Notes: generated by a model not told the origin, from the letters alone. DNA of 64,000 bases from Streptomyces violaceorubidus (GCF_000717995.1 NZ_JODM01000028.1:19673-83672); one strand, 5' to 3'; positions 1 to 8,284 are shown, numbered from the stretch's first letter. Numbers and translations are program-made.

Positions 1-140
1 CCGAGGTGCCAGTCGGAAGTGTGCAGCAGTCGCATGATCCCCGAGACTAACGGGAGGGTCCGACAGCCCGGTCGGTAACTCCCGTTTCGCCCCTCCCCCG
101 CACGCCCTCACCGCCCGCTTCAACCCGGATGTCCGCCTTG

Positions 141-767
141 TCAGACGTCTCCGTAGGCCTCGCCGCCCAGTGCGAACCCGGCCGATCCCGCGGTGGCGTC
201 CGCGAGCCAGGAGCGGAAGGCGTCCAGGTCCGCCTCCGGCAGACCGACCTCGATGGTGACCGCCTCGCCGTACCGCACGTCGCGCACCGCGCGGCCGGCG
301 GTGCGCAGGTCGTTCTGGAGCTTCCCGGCCCGCTGGTGGTCGACGGTCACCGTGGCCACGCGGAACCTGCGCCGGGTGAGGGTGCCGAGGTCGTCGAGGG
401 CTTCGCCGACCGCGCCGCCGTAGGCGCGGATGAGCCCGCCCGCGCCGAGCTTGACGCCACCGTAGTAGCGGGTGACGACGGCGACGACGTACCGCATGTC
501 GCGGCGCAGCAGCATCTGGAGCATCGGGACGCCCGCGGTGCCGCCCGGCTCCCCGTCGTCGCTCGCCTTCTGGACGGCGGCGTCGGCGCCGATGACGTAC
601 GCCCAGCAGTTGTGGGTGGCGTCCGCGTGCTCCTTGCGCACGCCCGCCACGAACGCCTGCGCGTCCTGTTCGGTGGCGGCCGGTGCGAGGGCGCACAGGA
701 AGCGCGAGCGGTTGATCTCGGTTTCGTGCACACCCGCGCGGGCGACCGTGCGGTACTCGTCCTGCAT
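141..767 (-). CDS. YigZ/IMPACT family protein
   Basis: The 208-residue protein has the YigZ/IMPACT (UPF0029) fold signature: DGEPGGTAG at residues 71-79 and the family hallmark RYYGGVKLGAGGLIRAYG at 100-117, followed by a short C-terminal alpha/beta domain. Eukaryotic relatives bind GCN1 and modulate translation control; the bacterial role is not firmly known, so no reaction is assigned. Length is normal for the family (about 200 residues). The ATG start leaves a 71-base gap to the same-strand gene upstream and has only a weak Shine-Dalgarno sequence. It is probably a cytosolic housekeeping gene; the family call is secure, the function is not. Confidence 0.9.
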   Translation of the reverse strand: MQDEYRTVARAGVHETEINRSRFLCALAPAATEQDAQAFVAGVRKEHADATHNCWAYVIGADAAVQKASDDGEPGGTAGVPMLQMLLRRDMRYVVAVVTRYYGGVKLGAGGLIRAYGGAVGEALDDLGTLTRRRFRVATVTVDHQRAGKLQNDLRTAGRAVRDVRYGEAVTIEVGLPEADLDAFRSWLADATAGSAGFALGGEAYGDV

Positions 768-838
768 CCGGCCAGCCTATGCGCTCGTCCCACCGCGCCC
801 CTCGGCGCCGTGGTCGCGGTCCCTGGCGGTACCCGGGG

Positions 839-1570
839 TCACCGCGGGGCGCCGACGTCGCGGGTGAGGTGGAGGCCGAGGAACCGGTCGGCGTACGCGC
901 AGATCTCGAACCGGGCCCCCTCGGCGAGGTCGGGGCCGGTCTCGACGCGGCGCAGCAGACGCAGTACTGCGGGGGCGTCCAGGTCGTCCTCCCAGGCGGC
1001 CCGCAGCCGGTCGCGCACCTCGCCCGGGACGGGACGCGAGGGGTGCAGGGCCCAGTCGGCGACCGCGCGGCGCAGGCGGGCGAGGGTGCTTCGGGCCTCG
1101 TCCAGCGCGGCCTCGTCCAGTTCCACGCGCGCGTGGTGGTGCCGCTCCAGCAGGGCGAGGCGCACGGCGTCGGGGTCGTCGAGCCCGCTTTCGGCCGGGT
1201 GCACCGGGGCGACGGCGACCGTCGTCGTGTCAAAGGCGCTCCCGGCCCCGCGCCGGTCCGCCCCTGCGCCCACGACGCGGACGCGCTGCCCGGTGCCCGG
1301 TCCGTGCCCGGCGGCGCCGTCCTCGAAGGGCCGGATGCCGAGGGCGGCGGCGTCCTCCCGCAGCCGGTCCCGCTCCGCCGCCCCGGTCAGCACCGGCCAC
1401 ACGGGTGTGCCGTCGAGTTCCAGGGCCCGCACCAGGAGGTCCGCGACCAGCAGGACGCGCAGCGTGGTGGCGTCGCGCTCCGGCACGTGCGCCTCGACAC
1501 GGGTCGGAGCCCGGCGGACGGGCGCGGCGGGGGCGGGTTCTCCGGTACGGGCGTCGATGATGCGCAGCAC
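839..1570 (-). CDS. Conserved hypothetical protein, CysS-paralogue-like
   Basis: A 243-residue cytosolic protein starting at a GTG that reads VLRIIDARTGEP. It is rich in Arg, Glu and Leu, with a helical C-terminal half (leucine-rich segments around residues 140-215) and no signal peptide or membrane span. From memory, Streptomyces genomes carry proteins of this type annotated as paralogues of cysteinyl-tRNA synthetase, but the class I signatures HIGH and KMSKS are absent, so aminoacylation is not claimed. No strong ribosome binding site precedes the GTG, and the reading frame stays open upstream, so the start is provisional. It lies 151 bases from the divergent CoA-binding gene. Confidence 0.65.
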   Translation of the reverse strand: MLRIIDARTGEPAPAAPVRRAPTRVEAHVPERDATTLRVLLVADLLVRALELDGTPVWPVLTGAAERDRLREDAAALGIRPFEDGAAGHGPGTGQRVRVVGAGADRRGAGSAFDTTTVAVAPVHPAESGLDDPDAVRLALLERHHHARVELDEAALDEARSTLARLRRAVADWALHPSRPVPGEVRDRLRAAWEDDLDAPAVLRLLRRVETGPDLAEGARFEICAYADRFLGLHLTRDVGAPR

Positions 1571-1721
1571 GAGGCGAGCGTAGGCGGGACGGCGCGGCGG
1601 CGCACCGGGGCGCGCTCGCCGCGGCCCGCCCGGCACACCGGGAATCCCGGCACGCCGCCGTCCGTTGTCGCGGGCGGGCGGCCCGACCCGCGGGTCGTCC
1701 GGGAGTACGAGGAGGCCGCCG

Positions 1722-2129
1722 GTGTACGGCGACGAGGCAACCGTCCGCAAGATCCTCACCGAGCTGGGCGACACCTGGGCCGTGGTGGGCCTGTCGAACA
1801 ACCGGCAGCGCCCGGCGTACGGCGTCGCCGAGGTGCTGCAGCGCTTCGGCAAGCGTGTCGTGCCCGTGCATCCCAAGGCGGAGACGGTGCACGGAGAGCA
1901 GGGGTACGCCTCGTTCGCCGACATCCCCTTCGACGTGGACGTGGTGGACGTCTTCGTCAACAGTGACCTGGCCGGACCGGTCGCCGACGAGGCCGTCGCC
2001 AAGGGTGCCGGGGCGGTCTGGTTCCAGCTCGGCGTGGTCGACGAGGCGGCATACGCGCGGACCCGGAACGCGGGTCTGGAGATGGTCATGGACCGCTGCC
2101 CCGCGATCGAGATCCCTCGCCTGGGCTGA
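1722..2129 (+). CDS. CoA-binding domain protein (YccU type)
   Basis: The 135-residue protein is a single Rossmann CoA-binding domain like the N-terminal part of succinyl-CoA synthetase alpha. Visible features are the WAVVGLSNN nucleotide loop near residue 15, RVVPVHPK in the second strand, DVVDVF in the third and AVWFQLGV in the fourth. The family binds CoA, but a physiological substrate is not established for stand-alone members. The GTG start was chosen because a GAGGAGG ribosome binding site lies 6-7 bases upstream; the frame is open further upstream but is not family-like. Downstream it runs directly into a degraded monooxygenase gene. Confidence 0.85.
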   Translation: MYGDEATVRKILTELGDTWAVVGLSNNRQRPAYGVAEVLQRFGKRVVPVHPKAETVHGEQGYASFADIPFDVDVVDVFVNSDLAGPVADEAVAKGAGAVWFQLGVVDEAAYARTRNAGLEMVMDRCPAIEIPRLG

Positions 2130-2132
2130 TCG

Positions 2133-3194
2133 GGCCGGGGCTCATCCGCCCGCGCCCGGACGGGGCCGTGCGCGGGCTGGAGCGGCGGGGCTGGCCCGGA
2201 CCCTGCTGGAGCGGGCGCAGACCCACACCGAGTGCGAGTTCCGTTTCGCCGGGGAGCGCTACCGCTTCGCGTACACCGCGCTGACGGGACATCACCACTT
2301 CATCCATCCGCAGCAGTTCCTGGTGACGGACCTGGTGCGGGAGTACGCGGACGTACGGGGCGGAGAGATCCGGTTCGGCGTGCGGGACGTACGCCTGCAC
2401 GGCGCCGGGTCCGGGCGGCCTTCCGTGTCGTACGTGTGCCCCGACACCGGCGAACGCCGGGTGGTGACGGCCGACTTCGTCGCGGGCTGCGACGGCGCGC
2501 GCGGGGTGACCCGGGCGTCGCTGCCCCCCGAGCGGGTGCGCCTGGCCCGTCACGACTACGGGGTCGGCTGGCTGGCGCTGCCGGCCCAGGCGCCGCCGTC
2601 CTCGGACTGCGTGGTGTTCGGCATGCATCCGCGGGGGTTCGCCGGGCACATGGCTCGCAGCCCCGAGGTGACCCGCTACTACGTGCAGTGCCGGCCGGGC
2701 GACGACCCGGCGAACTGGCCGCACGAGCGGGTCTGGGCAGAGCTGCGGGAGCGGCTGGGCGCGGCCGGCGCACCGCCGCTCAAGGAGGGGCGGCTGATCG
2801 AGAAGCGGGTGCTCGACATGCACAGCTACGTGGTCGAGCCGATGTCCTTCGGGCGGCTCTTCCTGGCCGGGGACGCGGCGCACCTGACCGCGCCCATCGC
2901 CGCCAAGGGGCTGAACCTCGCCCTGCACGACGCCTTCCTGCTCGGCGACGGGCTGGTCGCGTCCTGACGCGGGGCGACGGCTCCGGACTGACCGGCTACT
3001 CGGACGCGTGCCTCGCCCGGGTGTGGGACTACGAGGAGTTCTCCCAGTGGCTCGCGGAGATGTACCACGGCACGGCGTCGGGCGATCCGTACCGCGCGGG
3101 CGCCGCGCTGGCCCGGCTGCGCCGCCTCTTCGACTCGCCGGTCGCGGCGGCGGAGTTCGCCGAGCGGTACCTCGGCGTGCGCACCACCGGCTGA
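2133..3194 (+). pseudogene. pobA: Decayed 4-hydroxybenzoate 3-monooxygenase (PobA-like)
   Basis: The region encodes most of a PobA-type flavoprotein, which hydroxylates 4-hydroxybenzoate to protocatechuate with FAD and NADPH. Recognisable blocks in order are LLERAQTHTECEFRF, DFVAGCDGARG (the DG motif), HPRGFAGHMARS, SYVVEPMSFGRLFLAGDAAH (the second FAD motif) and IAAKGLNLALHDA. The N-terminal GxGxxG Rossmann segment is missing and the first 60 bases only make sense in another frame. After DGLVAS a stop at about 2965 ends the frame, and the C-terminal helix (GLTGYSDACLARVWDYEEFS) continues one frame over to the stop at 3194. At least two frameshifts plus an N-terminal deletion make an active enzyme unlikely. 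Confidence 0.88.
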
Positions 3195-3224
3195 GGGTCG
3201 GGCAGCAGGCGGCCGACGGGTCGC

Positions 3225-3584
3225 TCAATCGTGCAGCGGCCGGTCGCCGAGCCGGTGGTCGGCCACGTTCAGCGCCTCGTCGACCAGGCGGCGCAGATGC
3301 CCGTCGCGCAGCGCGTACACCACCCGGCGTCCCTCCTTGCGGGTACTGACCAGCCCCGCCAGCCGCAGCCGGGCCAGATGCTGGCTGACCGCCGGACGGG
3401 CCGCCCCGCAGACCTCGGTGAGGGTGGTGACGTCGGCCTCGCCGCCGGCCAGGGCGTGCAGCAGGGTCAGGCGGGTGCGGTCGCCGAGCAGGGCGAGGAT
3501 CTCGGCGGCGAGTGCGAACTGCTCCTCGCCCGGGGTGCGCGGGTGCGCATCGTCCGCAGATGAGAGGTGCATGCGTGCGCTCAT
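3225..3584 (-). CDS. ArsR/SmtB-family metalloregulator
   Basis: A 119-residue winged-helix repressor: GDRTRLTLLHAL begins the DNA-binding domain, the recognition helix is RPAVSQHLARLRLAGLV, and the wing carries EGRRVVYAL. The classic ELCxC arsenic site is absent; there is one Cys before the recognition helix. In the last helix the Asp-x-His pair and the final His of the CzrA-type alpha-5 site are present, but the position of one His ligand is Val, so a Zn/Co/Ni sensor with an altered site is inferred. It is divergent from a CDF efflux gene, the usual sensor/pump arrangement. GTG or ATG starts at 3590, 3584 or 3572 are all possible and none has a clear ribosome binding site. Confidence 0.88.
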   Translation of the reverse strand: MSARMHLSSADDAHPRTPGEEQFALAAEILALLGDRTRLTLLHALAGGEADVTTLTEVCGAARPAVSQHLARLRLAGLVSTRKEGRRVVYALRDGHLRRLVDEALNVADHRLGDRPLHD

Positions 3585-3595
3585 ACGCACATAAT

Positions 3596-3610
3596 GGCGT
3601 CATGGACGCC
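3596..3610. promoter_or_regulatory. Candidate ArsR operator
   Basis: A perfect inverted repeat, GGCGTC-ATG-GACGCC, lies between the divergent ArsR-like gene and the CDF transporter gene, about 12 bases upstream of the repressor start. ArsR proteins bind imperfect inverted repeats in exactly this position. Operator function is inferred from position and symmetry only. Confidence 0.45.
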
Positions 3611-3637
3611 TGACGTCCACCCACCGCACCGGCGGAC

Positions 3638-3674
3638 GGAACACCGGAACACCGGAACACCGGAACACACCGGA
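3638..3674 (+). repeat. 8-bp tandem repeat in CDF gene leader
   Basis: The octamer GGAACACC is repeated in tandem three times, followed by a fourth unit expanded by AC and a final GGA. It ends directly at the GGAAGGGG ribosome binding site of the CDF transporter gene. Copy number could vary by slippage and change leader length or RNA structure; that is inference. Confidence 0.8.
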
Positions 3675-3684
3675 AGGGGCACCC

Positions 3685-4752
3685 ATGAGCGACCCGCACC
3701 GGCACCACCCCGATCACCACCGGCACGAGCACCCGCGCCCCGGCCCCTCCCCCGCCGCCCGGTGGCGCCGGGGCGCGCACCGTCTCGCCCACCGGCTCAC
3801 CCCTCATTCCCACGAGAGCGCCGAGAAGCTGGACCCGGCCCTGGAGTCCTCGGCCCGGGGCCTGCGCGCGCTGTGGGTGTCGCTGGCGGTGCTGGGCGCG
3901 ACGGCGCTCGTGCAGGCGGCCGTGGTGGTGGTCTCCGGATCGGTGGCGCTGCTCGGCGACACGGTGCACAACACCGCGGACGCGCTGACCGCCGTCCCCC
4001 TGGGCATCGCCTTCATCCTGGGTCGGCGCGCGGCCACCCGGCGCTTCACCTACGGCTACGGCCGGGCGGAGGACCTGGCCGGCGTCGCGATCGTGCTGAC
4101 GATCACGGCCTCCGCGGTGCTCGCGGCGTGGACGGCGGTGGACCGGCTGCTCGACCCGCGCCCGGTCGCGCACGCACCGGCCGTCGCCGCAGCCGCCCTG
4201 GTCGGCTTCGCGGGCAACGAGTGGGTGGCCCGGTACCGGATCCGCGTGGGCCGGGAGATCGGCTCCGCCGCACTGGTGGCCGACGGGCTGCACGCCCGCA
4301 CCGACGGCTGGACCTCGCTGGCGGTGCTACTGGGCGCCGGTGGCGCGGCGCTCGGCTGGCGGCTGGCCGACCCGGTCGTGGGGCTGGCGATCACGGCCGC
4401 GATCGTCCTGGTCCTGCGGGACGCGGCGCGCGAGGTGTTCCGGCGGCTGATGGACGCGGTCGACCCGGCGCTGGTGGACCGGGCCGAGGACGCCCTGGGC
4501 GGGGTCCCCGGCGTGCGCGGGGTGGGCGAGCTGCGGCTGCGCTGGATCGGGCACCGGCTGCGGGCCGAGGTCGCGCTGGTGGTGGACGGCGAGGCGACGG
4601 TCCGCGAGGCCCACCGCATCGCCGTAGCGGCCGAGCACGCCCTGCTGCACGCGGTGCCGCGGCTCACCGCCGCCCTGGTCCACGCCGACCCGGCACCGTC
4701 ACCGGGCGAGGCGGATCCGCATCTGGCCCTCGCCCACCACGCCACCGCGTGA
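3685..4752 (+). CDS. Cation diffusion facilitator (CDF) metal exporter
   Basis: A 355-residue CDF transporter that should exchange cytosolic divalent metal (probably Zn, Co or Ni) for protons. The first 16 residues are His-rich, a common metal-collecting tail, with more His near residues 32-43. The two membrane metal-site motifs DxxHxxxD are intact: D92/H95/D99 in TM2 and D200/H203/D207 in TM5. About six membrane segments are followed by a C-terminal ferredoxin-like cytosolic domain (about residues 260-335) and a His-containing tail. The ribosome binding site GGAAGGGG fits the ATG. Control by the divergent ArsR-like gene is likely. Confidence 0.93.
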   Translation: MSDPHRHHPDHHRHEHPRPGPSPAARWRRGAHRLAHRLTPHSHESAEKLDPALESSARGLRALWVSLAVLGATALVQAAVVVVSGSVALLGDTVHNTADALTAVPLGIAFILGRRAATRRFTYGYGRAEDLAGVAIVLTITASAVLAAWTAVDRLLDPRPVAHAPAVAAAALVGFAGNEWVARYRIRVGREIGSAALVADGLHARTDGWTSLAVLLGAGGAALGWRLADPVVGLAITAAIVLVLRDAAREVFRRLMDAVDPALVDRAEDALGGVPGVRGVGELRLRWIGHRLRAEVALVVDGEATVREAHRIAVAAEHALLHAVPRLTAALVHADPAPSPGEADPHLALAHHATA

Positions 4753-4783
4753 CGGGTGCCGGCTGCCGGCTGCCGGGTCACGC
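4747..4783. terminator. Probable bidirectional terminator
   Basis: Outer arms GCGTGAC and GTCACGC enclose a second GCCGGC/GCCGGC pairing. The hairpin spans the stop codons of two convergent genes, so it could terminate both. No U-tract is present, as is usual in Streptomyces. Confidence 0.45.
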
Positions 4784-5335
4784 CACGCCGAGCCCTTCCA
4801 GGACCTCGGCGCCGGGCAGCTCCGCGAAGGCCTTGCCCGGCACGAGGAGCTTGCCGCGCCGGCGTCCGCTGCCGACGAGGACGTACGGCAGGTCGACGAC
4901 GGCCGAGTCCACCAGCACCGGCCAGTCGCCGGGCAGGCCGACCGGGGTGATGCCGCCGTACTCCATGCCGGTCTCCCCGGTGGCCGTGTCCATCGGCGCG
5001 AAGGAGGCCTTGCGCGCCCCTAGGCGACGGCGTACGACGCCGTTGACGTCGACCCGGGTGGTGGAGAGCACCACGCAGGCGGCCAGTGTCGTGCCGCCGC
5101 CCCGCTTGCCGGAAACCACGACGCAGTTGGCGGACTGTTCGAGCAGCTCACGGCCGTAGTGCTCGACGAAGGTGGCGGTGTCGGCCCACTCCGGCTCGGT
5201 GTCGACGTAGAGAATCTGGTCGGCGGGTACGGTGCCGCTCCAGTGGCGTACGGCGTCGGCGACCGGGCGGGTCAGTTCGTCGAGGCGGTCCGGGGCGGGT
5301 GCGGCGCTGTCGAAGTTCCCGATGGGTGCGTGCAT
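4778..5335 (-). CDS. YbaK/ProX-type aminoacyl-tRNA deacylase domain protein
   Basis: The 185-residue protein matches the YbaK/EbsC fold, whose members hydrolyse mischarged aminoacyl-tRNAs (for example Cys-tRNA-Pro or Ala-tRNA-Pro). Supporting blocks are the strand QSANCVVVSGKRGG near residue 90, the conserved RLGARKASFAP region that carries the catalytic-type Lys near residue 125, and the GGITPVGLPGDWPVLVD loop near 150. It is free-standing, as many family members are. No membrane span or signal is present. The exact tRNA substrate cannot be read from the sequence. It is convergent with the CDF gene. Confidence 0.88.
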   Translation of the reverse strand: MHAPIGNFDSAAPAPDRLDELTRPVADAVRHWSGTVPADQILYVDTEPEWADTATFVEHYGRELLEQSANCVVVSGKRGGGTTLAACVVLSTTRVDVNGVVRRRLGARKASFAPMDTATGETGMEYGGITPVGLPGDWPVLVDSAVVDLPYVLVGSGRRRGKLLVPGKAFAELPGAEVLEGLGVA

Positions 5336-5378
5336 GGCGGCACGCTAACAACCGCCGGGGCACCGGCGGACGGCCGTC

Positions 5379-5984
5379 TCAGCGGACGGGCGGCACCGAA
5401 ACCGCCATGATCATCTCCATCGGGTCGTCGCCCTCGTTGCCGTACGTGTGCGGGGTGTCGGACTCGAAGGAGGCGCTCGCGCCCGCCGGTACGCGGTGGG
5501 TCACCCCGTCGACGGTGAGGGCGAGTTCGCCCGACGTGACGTGCACCAGCTCGACCGTGCCGGTGGGGTGCGGGTCGGAGGGGCTGTGCTCGCCCGGCAT
5601 CAGCCGCCACTCCCACATCTCCAGCGGGCCGGGCGCCTCCACTCCGGCAAGGAGCCGGCTGAAGCTGCCGGCGTCGGTGTGCCACAGGCGTACGGCCTGT
5701 TCGGCGGGGACGACGCGGACCGTGGGGCCCTGCTCCCAGTCGAGCAGCGTGGTGATGCTGACGCCCAGCGCGTCGCCAATCTTCACGACGGTGCCGAGGC
5801 TGGGGTTGGTGCGCGCCTGCTCGATCTGGATGAGCATGCCGCGGCTGACCCCGGCGCGCGCCGCGAGCGCCTCCAGGGTGAAGCCGCGCTCGGTGCGCCA
5901 GCGCTTGACGTTGCGCGCCAGGGACTGGGTCAGCAGGTCGAGGTCCGCCACGTTCCGTCCAGGGACTCGTACAGGTGCGTGCAT
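5379..5984 (-). CDS. XRE-family regulator with C-terminal cupin
   Basis: A 201-residue two-domain regulator. Residues about 18-72 are an XRE helix-turn-helix (RWRTERGFTLEALAARAGVS, then IEQARTNPSLGTVVKIGDAL), and residues about 120-195 are a cupin with PHPTGTVELVHV and the GELALTVDGVTHRVPAGASA strands ending in DTPHTYGNEG. This architecture (PuuR/SinR-like with a sensor cupin) usually senses a small metabolite and represses neighbouring catabolic or transport genes; the ligand is not predictable here. The start MHAPVR was chosen because upstream residues are not family-like. It sits 43 bases after the YbaK gene on the same strand, possibly in one transcript. Confidence 0.9.
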   Translation of the reverse strand: MHAPVRVPGRNVADLDLLTQSLARNVKRWRTERGFTLEALAARAGVSRGMLIQIEQARTNPSLGTVVKIGDALGVSITTLLDWEQGPTVRVVPAEQAVRLWHTDAGSFSRLLAGVEAPGPLEMWEWRLMPGEHSPSDPHPTGTVELVHVTSGELALTVDGVTHRVPAGASASFESDTPHTYGNEGDDPMEMIMAVSVPPVR

Positions 5985-6105
5985 GGTTCCGGATGACGGT
6001 GCGGCGGACCGGACTACGGTCTGCTGCACCCGAAGGTCCACCGAACTGTACTGCGGCGCGACCGGATCGTGACAGCGCGCTCGGCCGCCGCCCCGGGCGG
6101 TTCCC

Positions 6106-6912
6106 TCAGCCCTCGGCGGCCGGTTCCGCGAGTCTGCCCGGCGCGCGCTCCGGCTCCTCGTCCAGCGCGGCGAGACGGGCCACCGCCTCGTCGTCCAGCT
6201 GCGACAGCTCCCGCAGCTGCCCCGGCGTGATCCCGTCGGGGATCGGCACCGGCGCCGGGGTCCGCAGCGGCGGCTGCCAGCCCTCGGCGGGCGTCCAGCG
6301 CCGTACGACGCGGGCGGGGGCGCCCGCCACCACGGCGTGGTCGGGGACCGCGCCCCGGACCACGGCACCTGCGGCCACGACCACGTTCCGCCCGATGCGC
6401 GCGCCGGGCAGGATCACCGCGCCGGTGCCGATCCAGCAGCCGGGGCCGATCTCCACCGCGTCCATCCGCGGCCACTGCTTTCCGATGGGCTGGTGCGGGT
6501 CGTCGTAGGAGTGGTTGGTGGAGGTGACGTAGACGTAGGGGCCGACGTAGCAGTCGCTGCCGATGGTGACGGTGGTGTCCGCGATGACGTGGCTGCCGCG
6601 GCCGAGGACGACCCCGTCGCCGATGCGCAGGATCGGCTCCGGGCCGAGGTCCAGGTCGGGCATGAGCCCGGCGGTCAGCGTGACCTGCTCGCCGATGATG
6701 CAGTGGGCGCCGAGGTGGATCCAGGGCTCGCCGAAGACCGTGCCGAGCGGGAAGGCCAGCCGGGTGCCCGTGCCCAGCGCGCCGAAGCGGAACCGCCCCG
6801 GGTGGGCGGCCGTGACGGAACCGGTGCGCTGCACCCAGGCCCAGCCCGCGTGGACGGCCCGCTGGGCGAGGCGGCTCCGCCAGGACGAGAACGTGTTCTT
6901 GCGGTGGGGCAC
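6106..6912 (-). CDS. Left-handed beta-helix acyltransferase
   Basis: The 268-residue protein contains the hexapeptide-repeat beta-helix of the maltose/galactoside O-acetyltransferase group between about residues 55 and 215 (turns such as IGDGVVLGRGS, IGSDCYVGPYV and IGPGCWIGTGAVILPGARIGRNVVVAAGAVVRG). The catalytic-type His lies in TSTNHSYDDPHQPIG and the end motif is VVAGAPARVV. It should transfer an acyl group from acyl-CoA to a sugar or similar hydroxyl; the acceptor is unknown. The N-terminal Arg-rich 40 residues and the Glu/Pro-rich tail are extra relative to the core. It is divergent from the gamma carbonic anhydrase gene, another beta-helix protein, with about 107 bases between starts. 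Confidence 0.9.
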   Translation of the reverse strand: MPHRKNTFSSWRSRLAQRAVHAGWAWVQRTGSVTAAHPGRFRFGALGTGTRLAFPLGTVFGEPWIHLGAHCIIGEQVTLTAGLMPDLDLGPEPILRIGDGVVLGRGSHVIADTTVTIGSDCYVGPYVYVTSTNHSYDDPHQPIGKQWPRMDAVEIGPGCWIGTGAVILPGARIGRNVVVAAGAVVRGAVPDHAVVAGAPARVVRRWTPAEGWQPPLRTPAPVPIPDGITPGQLRELSQLDDEAVARLAALDEEPERAPGRLAEPAAEG

Positions 6913-7019
6913 CCGCTCACGGTAGTCCGCGCGCGCCGGGGCCAGGACCGCACCGTGCTGTGATCTTCACCCCACCGGGTGGCGTACGGTGCCGTACAAC
7001 ACCCGAGCAGGAGGCGAAG

Positions 7020-7556
7020 ATGACGCAGAAGGCGCTGATCAAGGGAATCGGCGGCAAGGACCCGCAGCTGGACGCGGAGGCCTTCGTGGCGCCGACGGCC
7101 TCGGTCATCGGGGACGTGACGCTGCACGCCGGGGCGAGCGTCTGGTACGGCGCGGTGCTGCGCGGCGACGTCGAGCGGATCTCCGTCGGCGCGAGCAGCA
7201 ACGTCCAGGACAACTGCACGCTCCACGCCGACCCCGGTTTCCCCGTCACCGTCGGAGAGCGCGTCTCCATCGGGCACAACGCCGTGGTGCACGGCGCCAC
7301 CGTCGAGGACGACTGCCTGATCGGCATGGGCGCCACGGTCCTCAACGGCGCGGTGATCGGCGCCGGGTCGCTGGTGGCGGCCCAGGCCCTGGTCCCGCAG
7401 GGGATGCGGGTGCCGCCGGGATCGCTGGTCGCGGGGGTGCCGGCGAAGGTGAGGCGGGAGCTGACGGAGGAGGAGCGTCAGGGGGTCACGCTGAACGGCA
7501 CGGTGTACGCGGCGCTGGCCGGGCAGCACCGGGAGGCGCTGGGGCACGATCTGTGA
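7020..7556 (+). CDS. Gamma-class carbonic anhydrase family protein
   Basis: A 178-residue gamma carbonic anhydrase/YrdA-type trimeric beta-helix protein. The three zinc-ligand histidines are in place: H69 (NCTLHAD), H86 (SIGHN) and H91 (VVHG), with the typical five-residue spacing of the last two. The helix runs from about residue 24 to 150 and ends with GVPAKVRREL. Bacterial members hydrate CO2 or have lost activity; activity is not proven by sequence. The ATG was chosen for its AGGAGGCG ribosome binding site; upstream in-frame residues are not family-like. It is cytosolic and convergent with the DedA gene. Confidence 0.92.
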   Translation: MTQKALIKGIGGKDPQLDAEAFVAPTASVIGDVTLHAGASVWYGAVLRGDVERISVGASSNVQDNCTLHADPGFPVTVGERVSIGHNAVVHGATVEDDCLIGMGATVLNGAVIGAGSLVAAQALVPQGMRVPPGSLVAGVPAKVRRELTEEERQGVTLNGTVYAALAGQHREALGHDL

Positions 7557-7604
7557 TCGGCCGTCCACGGCTCGGTCGGGGTCGCGCGGGCTCTTCCCCG
7601 CGTC

Positions 7605-7634
7605 CCTTCGGGGCGCGCTCCTTCGGGGCGCGCT
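7605..7634. repeat. 15-bp perfect tandem duplication
   Basis: CCTTCGGGGCGCGCT occurs twice head-to-tail in the short space between the convergent carbonic anhydrase and DedA genes and abuts the DedA stop codon. Each copy can form part of a CG-rich hairpin, so it may belong to a terminator. Confidence 0.7.
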
Positions 7635-8258
7635 TCACTCCTCGGCAGTGATCGGCCGGGCCTTGCCCGCCCTGCGCTTGACGATCAGCATGGAAGCGAC
7701 GCCGATCAGGACGGCCACGACCAGGCCCAGCCACGAGAAGCGCTTGAGCCAGTCCTCCGCGACGACGCCGACGTAGTAGATGACGGCGGTGGTGCCGCCC
7801 GCCCAGACGATGCCGCCGAGGACGTTGGCGATCAGGAACTTCCAGTACGGCATCCGCAGCACACCGGCCAGCGGGCCCGCGAAGATGCGCAGCAGGGCGA
7901 CGAAGCGGCCGAAGAACACGGCCCACATGCCCCACTTCTGGAAGGACCGTTCGGCGGTGGCGACGTGGCCCTCGCTGAAGTGCTTGGGGAACTTCCCGCC
8001 CAGCCAGGCCAGCAGGGGCCGGCCGCCCTTGCGGCCGATGGCGTAGCCGATGGAGTCGCCGATCACCGCGCCCGCGCTGGCGCAGGCGCCGAGGACGAAC
8101 GGATCGATCCCGCCGTGCTGCGACGACAGCAGGGCCGCCGACACCAGGATGATCTCGCCGGGCAGCGGAATGCCCAGGCTCTCCAGACCGATGACCAGCG
8201 CGACGACGGCGTAGACGGCCACCGCGGGAACCGTGTCGAGCCATTCCTGGACGTGCAA
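7635..8258 (-). CDS. DedA family membrane protein
   Basis: A 207-residue polytopic membrane protein of the DedA (SNARE-associated) family. It has the re-entrant loop GIPLPGEIILVSAALL near residues 28-43, the conserved GRFVALLRIFAGPLAG block near 115-130, and about five hydrophobic segments ending in an Arg/Lys-rich tail. DedA proteins take part in lipid-carrier recycling across the membrane (undecaprenyl phosphate or phosphatidylethanolamine flipping in characterised members) and in proton-gradient maintenance. The genome segment also encodes UppP, so a link to undecaprenyl phosphate recycling is plausible but not shown. The start lies about 30 bases past a perfect 38-bp palindrome. Confidence 0.92.
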   Translation of the reverse strand: MHVQEWLDTVPAVAVYAVVALVIGLESLGIPLPGEIILVSAALLSSQHGGIDPFVLGACASAGAVIGDSIGYAIGRKGGRPLLAWLGGKFPKHFSEGHVATAERSFQKWGMWAVFFGRFVALLRIFAGPLAGVLRMPYWKFLIANVLGGIVWAGGTTAVIYYVGVVAEDWLKRFSWLGLVVAVLIGVASMLIVKRRAGKARPITAEE

Positions 8259-8284
8259 CGCCCCACCCTCCGCTTCGCGTACCT

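Noticed and set aside
1..140. Left edge, 140 bases
   Set aside because: No gene, promoter or repeat that I can support.
129..1583. Long plus-strand frame of 484 codons
   Set aside because: It runs antisense to YigZ and the CysS-like gene, is Arg/Ala/Gly-rich and has no family features; it is a shadow of GC-biased DNA.
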